Source: Sequoia sempervirens
Taxonomy: Eukaryota > Streptophyta > Pinopsida > Cupressales > Cupressaceae
Length of the DNA: 64,000 bases
Direction of reading: 5' to 3'
Assembly: GCA_007258455.2 (NCBI GenBank)
Contig: VDFB02139287.1
Span: forward strand, 1 to 64,000
In this document: piece after piece, positions 59,374 to 64,000 of the stretch
How the letters are laid out: the number at the start of each line of letters is the position of its first letter
Position numbering within the stretch: position 1 is the stretch's first letter
The notes under the pieces: model-generated
The model's database searches: none
What the model was told of the DNA's origin: nothing
What the model saw: only the letters and a program-made list of their open reading frames with translations
Made by a program: the position numbers and the translations under genes

Positions 59374-60746
59374 ATGTCGATCTATTACCCAAATTACTCT
59401 TATCAAGGGTCACAACATCAAATAGGGCAACAACATCAAGGATTTCAAAATTACCATCAAGGAATAAATCTAGAACATCAAATTTCCCTAGATAAAATTG
59501 AGAGAAATCTTGAGGAAATTAAACGAAATCAAAATATGACGTGTTGCCAATGCCATGTGCAAAGAAGAAACATTACATATCCTCAACCAATAGACATTAT
59601 TCCACAAACACCTCAATATCCACATCAACAACACTTCCAATATCTGCAATATCAAGAAATTTTGCAACACCAAGGCATACCTCAAGTGCAATATCAAAAT
59701 GTACCTCAAACATAGTATCAAGTATTTCTGCAAAATCAAGAGCAAAACAATCGAGAAAAGCCACAGAGGAAAGATTACCAACCAGGAAGGAAATTCACCC
59801 CTTTGGGAGAAAATTTAGAGGTAATCATGCATGAACTAGTACAACAAGAACTTCTCAAAATCAACAACCTAATTTATGGTGAACCAAGCTTTAAACTCCC
59901 TTGGTATAACAATTCGAACAATGTGAGTTCCACAAAATCAAGGGTCACCCAATGAATAGATGTGCTACACTCAAAAATATCATCCAAGACATCATTGATC
60001 AAGGAGAAATAGCTATTAAAGGGCCATCTACCAATGATGACAATGATAATGTCTCAACCTCAACAGTTGAAAGCAACGATCAAGAGATATCTATCACTGA
60101 TCACATTGACAATGTCTCTACATCATCCAGTGAGCAAGAGGACATACATCAAGAATTTAATCCCAAGCATGATCAAACTCAATCACCCAAGTCTAGCAAT
60201 GATCCAATCCAAGATATATTGACATCATCCAACCTCATGGAAGTACTTGTTGATGATCAAGAGACTCATAATCCAACACTTATACCAAATGCAAAAAATA
60301 TAAGCGAAGAGTCATTACCCATATGCCCACAATTTGAGGAAATCCAAGGATCTTTTATAGGAAATCCTTTCTTTGAAATTGATCCATGTCAAGAAAGTGA
60401 TCCAAAGCATATCAAAGATGATACCACACAGAGTCAAGATCAAGAATTCCTATCATCAAAATACTACAATTACTTGGTAGATATCTTCCAAGACATCCAA
60501 GGCTTTCCAAAAGAACACATTCATATGCAAAGCACACATACATCTACCCATGAGATGCTTACTCCTAATGGACATGTAGATGATCTTCATCCAAAACAAG
60601 AGTCTCATACTCTTGATATCATTACCAAGGAACAAGAGTCACTTACTCTTAACATCTTTAGACCTGATCAAAGCACAATAGAATCTATAGACATATCTAG
60701 AACTGATCAAGAAGAAGCATTAAGATTAGAAACATCCTCCAGGTAG
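59374..60746 (+). pseudogene. E2 gag, C-terminal half with zinc knuckle
   Basis: The frame begins at 59374 (Tyr/Gln/His-rich, MSIYYPNYSY), has a stop at 59713-59715, continues in phase and shifts by one base near 59917. Before the shift it reads FTPLGENLEVIMHELVQQEL and PWYN. After it come CEFHKIKGHPMNRC and LKNIIQDIIDQGEI. This order (FTPLG, short linker, CxxHxxxGHxxxxC, LK-I-QDLI) is diagnostic of the gag C terminus of plant Tat/Ogre-type gypsy elements. The rest, to 60746, is acidic and Ser/Asp/Gln-rich with no domain. The main capsid region expected upstream is not evident, so the gag is truncated as well as frameshifted. Confidence 0.82.
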
Positions 60747-61409
60747 GTTGAAGACATCAAGCATGAAAATATGGAGCATAGTATCTTAAAATCAACAAAG
60801 ATAATGGGCAATACTGAGTAGTAGAGCATTAGGTATACAATAGTCAAAGAAGCACTGATATATCTTGAAGAACCATCAAAATCTGATATTTCACAGGATC
60901 AAGTTGAAAAAATAAAACAAGAAGTTATCCGTCATATGAAGGATCCTATCAGTGAAAAATCTATCACATTTGAAGATCCACAATAGAGCAAAGAAGGAAT
61001 AGCATCTTGTTTCCAAGGTAAGACGTATCCTATTGCAACTAAAAAATTTCAATGGATTCATTATCAAGATAGAGGATTAGACCTACATGAACAAGGTATC
61101 CTAGCACCAATACAGATTATTGGCAATCCTAAGCATCAAGGTCTTGGTTATTCGGAAAGTAAGGGATCTAAACATATCAGTGATACCTCTATAATATTGG
61201 GGACAACTTTATCTAATGAAAGCATCAACATAGAGAGCACAAAGAGTCCTTATGATGAAACCGCTACCAATGCTACAACTAGCCATGTCATGAATCGTCA
61301 TCCATGCATATTTCAACCTTTTGATTGGGACCAACAACAAGAGAAAAAGCTATACCCAAGAACGAAACAAGTCATTGAAGCAAAAGAATTAGCTAAACAA
61401 AATGGATAA
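60747..61409 (+). pseudogene. E2 linker with G-patch-like motif
   Basis: Broken frames. At 61062-61157 the plus strand encodes YQDRGLDLHEQGILAPI and, after a short linker, QGLGYSE. This fits the G-patch that some plant gypsy polyproteins carry between protease and RT, and matches the E1 motif at about 4501-4570. Before it, a stop lies near 60986. After it, 61197-61409 is an open stretch of 70 codons without a domain. RT should follow in an autonomous element but does not. Confidence 0.65.
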
Positions 61410-62030
61410 GAAAAATTCAAATGGATACAAAAGAAAAAGCAAGAAAATCATCCCTATCAAACTCCATTAGTCAAAGAAACTATGGGGAAAAACCAAAAAG
61501 GGAAGTTCATCCATAAAAAATGACCAGCAATACAAAAGAAAGCTTCAAGAGCGACCTACAAGGTATATCAAGACATTGGTCCCAATCGAATCTCCATATC
61601 CACTCATCATTGCTCATCATTCCAAGTTTGGAGAATCAAAGGTTCCAAACTATCAACCAATCCATCTAAAAATCATATCCCTCAACACATTTCGCCATCC
61701 AAGATATCCAAATCTCAAATTGACCATGTGTTGGCAACAAATCTTTAGCATAAGGACTCTAAGGGCACTCTATCGCAATTTGCGCATCAAGGTAAGGTTA
61801 ACTTTGGTATCAACAAGGAAGATAAGAATTATCAGGGGTTACATTCAAGTGCTTGTATCTTAGCAAAACAACTCCTCCAAGCAAGATATCATTGGCACGT
61901 CATGACAACAACAACAACCATATTAGCACTAGCAGCATCTACATTAGCACCACTAGGTGGTTCAAACATGAGCAGAAAATTGTCACCATGATGAAAACCT
62001 AGTAAACAAGCATCTTGTGTGACATCAAAA
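61410..62030 (+). other. E2 post-linker region
   Basis: Continues in the phase of 61197-61409 for a while with KFKWIQKKKQ, comparable to the Lys-rich W-V-P-K stretch of E1, and then decays. The 95-codon frame at 61576-61863 has no recognisable domain. Confidence 0.4.
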
Positions 62031-64000
62031 ATCAATAAAAAATTAAAAAATCAAGAAAATAGTCAAGAAAAAAATCGTCCTCCAGTGAAAAACACTATTG
62101 GTGGTGCTTTAGACAAGTACCATGACGAAAACCTGGAAAATAGGTGTCATGTGTAGAATCGAGCATCTACGTGCAACATTTCAGGTGGAAGCATCTCAGT
62201 TGATCCATAATAAATCCAATCCATTTTCATCCCAATCCAACGTATCTTGATCTTGAAAAATGTTTGGTGTACACTTTACATTTTCTTATGGAAAACATCT
62301 TGACATGGGGTCAGTATCATTGATCCTATCCTATCCAACATTATATAATCCATGAGGCATTGTCCAAAGAGGCATACTCTATCCAAACATGTTATCTTAT
62401 CACAAGACAACCTACATTGCTAGACACTGGGAGCAAGTACTTACATCTTGCTTCAAGATAAATCTTGATCTATGTCTGAACTAGCTCACATTGTGATCCA
62501 GGCATTATCCAAACAACAAGGTGTACCACATGTTACCCTTCCAAATTTGTCCCATCAACAAGGTATCCCGCCAATGCACTATTAGGGTAGCCTTCAAAAC
62601 TGTCCGTCCCAAAAACAAGGTGTACCACCAACGCACTACCAAGGTAACCTTCAAAGATACCAAACAACATGAATTATTCCTCCACTCAAAAATTCTAAGA
62701 TATCAACATTTGCTTGAACCCCACAGCTAGTTCAAGTAAGCTTTCCCACAACATATCCTCTAGAAAAATACAGTGAAAAATCAATCCTAGTTTTCAATAT
62801 CTTACACCCTAGGCAAAAGAGTAAAAAATCCAAAAAAATAGAAAAAGAATAAAAAAAATTAAAAAATCAAAAAGAAAGAAAAATAGTAAAATAAAACATT
62901 CTCTGAGTGAAAACCACATTGTGGCACTCTTAGAATAAGTACCATAGTGAAAACCTGGCAAACCGACACTATGTTTGAATAAAACTTGCATCATTATCTA
63001 TCAGTACTATCCACAACATCCACCCATTTCATTTCATAATAAAATAGGGTATCCAACCATGGCTTGTCAATGATTAAGGAAAGTCATCTTATCTACAACT
63101 GGGGGCAGTTTCAAAATTTTGGTCATGGATTAGATCTTTGAGCATTCTATCATAAACATCAATACGTTCAAAAATCCAAAAACATTCAAAACAACAAAAG
63201 ATCAAAAACAAGCAGAAATAGCAAAAAATTCAAAAACATTTAGAAAACCACAAAAGACATACATTTGGAAAACATCGAAAACAAAACAGCATCGTGGGGT
63301 TATTTCTTCACTCAAACAATCTTAGATATCAACATTTTCTTGAACCTCATAGCTAGTTCAAGTAGATTTCCCGTGACATATCCTCTAGACACAGAAGTGG
63401 AATATCAATCCAGATTATCAATGTTGTTTACCCAAAAATAGTTTATGCTTTGACTCAAACAGTCGAACTACGTGGTATCTATGTGTACAACGTAGGAAAG
63501 GCTTATTATCCCTCGAGACCCTAGGTCAGTCCCCTTAGGTTTCCAACATGATTTATTTCAACTTAGTCAAAAACACAAAAATCCAAAAAACAGTCAAAAG
63601 ATACAAAATCCAAAAACATTCACAAAATAGAAAAAGGTCAAAAAAACTCAAACCAAGTGAACTACGAGCCTCTTTGTGTACAACGTAGGCAAGGTTTATC
63701 TTTGATGAGCCCTCGAGGCCCTAGGTTAGTCCCCAAAAAATGTCAAAAACAACATCATAAAACTTAGAAAAGAAAAAAAAAAATGACCCATGCCCACCAT
63801 CACAATTCGCAATAAAACATTTCATCCATAATAAACAGATCGTCACACTCACCCTTTGACAAAAAAAACAAAGAAAACATCAACAACTAAAACTTTCAAG
63901 AAAACAATTGCAAAAGCTTTGACTATAAACAAACAGAAACAATGCCAAAGTATCAACTACCTATCTTTTTGACAAGTCCCAACAACATCCTGAGATATGC
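62031..64000 (+). other. E2 3' repeat-module region
   Basis: A-rich tracts (62031-62075, 62815-62890, 63168-63260, 63570-63650) alternate with repeated modules. The GAAAACCTGG module is at 61985-62021, 62083-62157 and 62906-62976. The TTCAAGTA...CCTCTAGA module is at 62683-62797 and 63309-63416. The TACAACGTAGG...CCCTAGGT module is at 63466-63536 and 63658-63734. A repeat of about 60 bp (CAAGGTGTACCAC) fills 62518-62655. No gene is seen. The 3' LTR is not reached. Confidence 0.75.

Larger units (their letters stand above)
55056..64000 (+). mobile_element. E2: Tat/Ogre-like Ty3/gypsy retrotransposon, 3' end outside the window
   Basis: A 1351-bp 5' LTR (55056-56406) is followed by a PBS, a repeat-rich leader, a broken gag with zinc knuckle, a G-patch-like motif and a long repeated 3' region. 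The insertion point is defined by the empty sequence at 19592-19602 in copy 1 of the segmental duplication (GATACT then AATATTG). The probable target duplication is ATACT (55051-55055), whose right copy is not in the window. No RT or integrase appears in the 7.6 kb of interior seen, so the element is probably non-autonomous like E1. Confidence 0.85.

Noticed and set aside
62410..62450. LLDTGS encoded near 62423, resembling an aspartic protease active site
   Set aside because: No protease context surrounds it, the frame is short, and the same DNA phrase (ACTGGG followed by GGC or AGC) recurs as part of a non-coding module at about 5925 and 63090.

Overview
The window looks like plant nuclear DNA from a repeat-dominated intergenic region. 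It is AT-rich, and I found no host gene that I can support. Almost everything I can classify is a transposable element or its debris. The Tat/Ogre-like Ty3/gypsy relatives, a plant-type hAT, long LTRs and nested insertions suit a large plant genome. A conifer or other gymnosperm is my best guess, but the sequence does not prove it.

Layout. (1) 284-8861: a complete non-autonomous LTR retrotransposon (here E1), plus strand, with 1.13-kb LTRs, PBS, PPT and target duplication. It carries one long Pro/His/Ser-rich frame of 763 codons split by a single stop, and no RT or integrase. (2) 8862-15877: unassigned DNA, a decayed minus-strand Ty3/gypsy element (about 10560-12860: gag, zinc knuckles, protease end, RT and PBS recognisable), and several degenerate direct repeats. 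(3) 15878-19600: first copy of a segmental direct duplication; the second copy begins at about 45660. (4) 19601-23105: no recognisable content. (5) 23106-41267: a tandem array LTR-internal-LTR-internal-LTR of a minus-strand element (E3) with unusually long LTRs of about 4.2 kb and a 2.77-kb interior. Each interior holds a degraded frame of about 753 codons. The left flank of the array is rearranged. (6) 41268-45660: flank duplicate, weak repeats and unassigned DNA. (7) 45660-49088: second copy of the duplication, carrying a 415-bp MITE whose empty site is preserved in copy 1. (8) 49089-55044: a 5.96-kb hAT transposon with an 8-bp target duplication and a minus-strand transposase pseudogene, itself disrupted by a foreign segment and a 342-bp triplication. 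(9) 55056-64000: 5' LTR and most of the interior of a second Tat-like retrotransposon (E2), whose 3' end lies beyond the window.

How the parts relate. E1 and E2 begin with nearly the same LTR terminus (TGTAGACAT) and have similar PBS sequences. They share a G-patch-like motif (LHEQGIL.PI) and the same 3' non-coding modules, so I infer that they are relatives. E3 shares the PBS style only. The duplicate of segment (3) serves as an internal control: it shows empty sites for the MITE, for the hAT and for E2, so those three insertions are supported directly by comparison inside the window. None of the coding frames looks intact, so any movement of these elements would depend on proteins made elsewhere.
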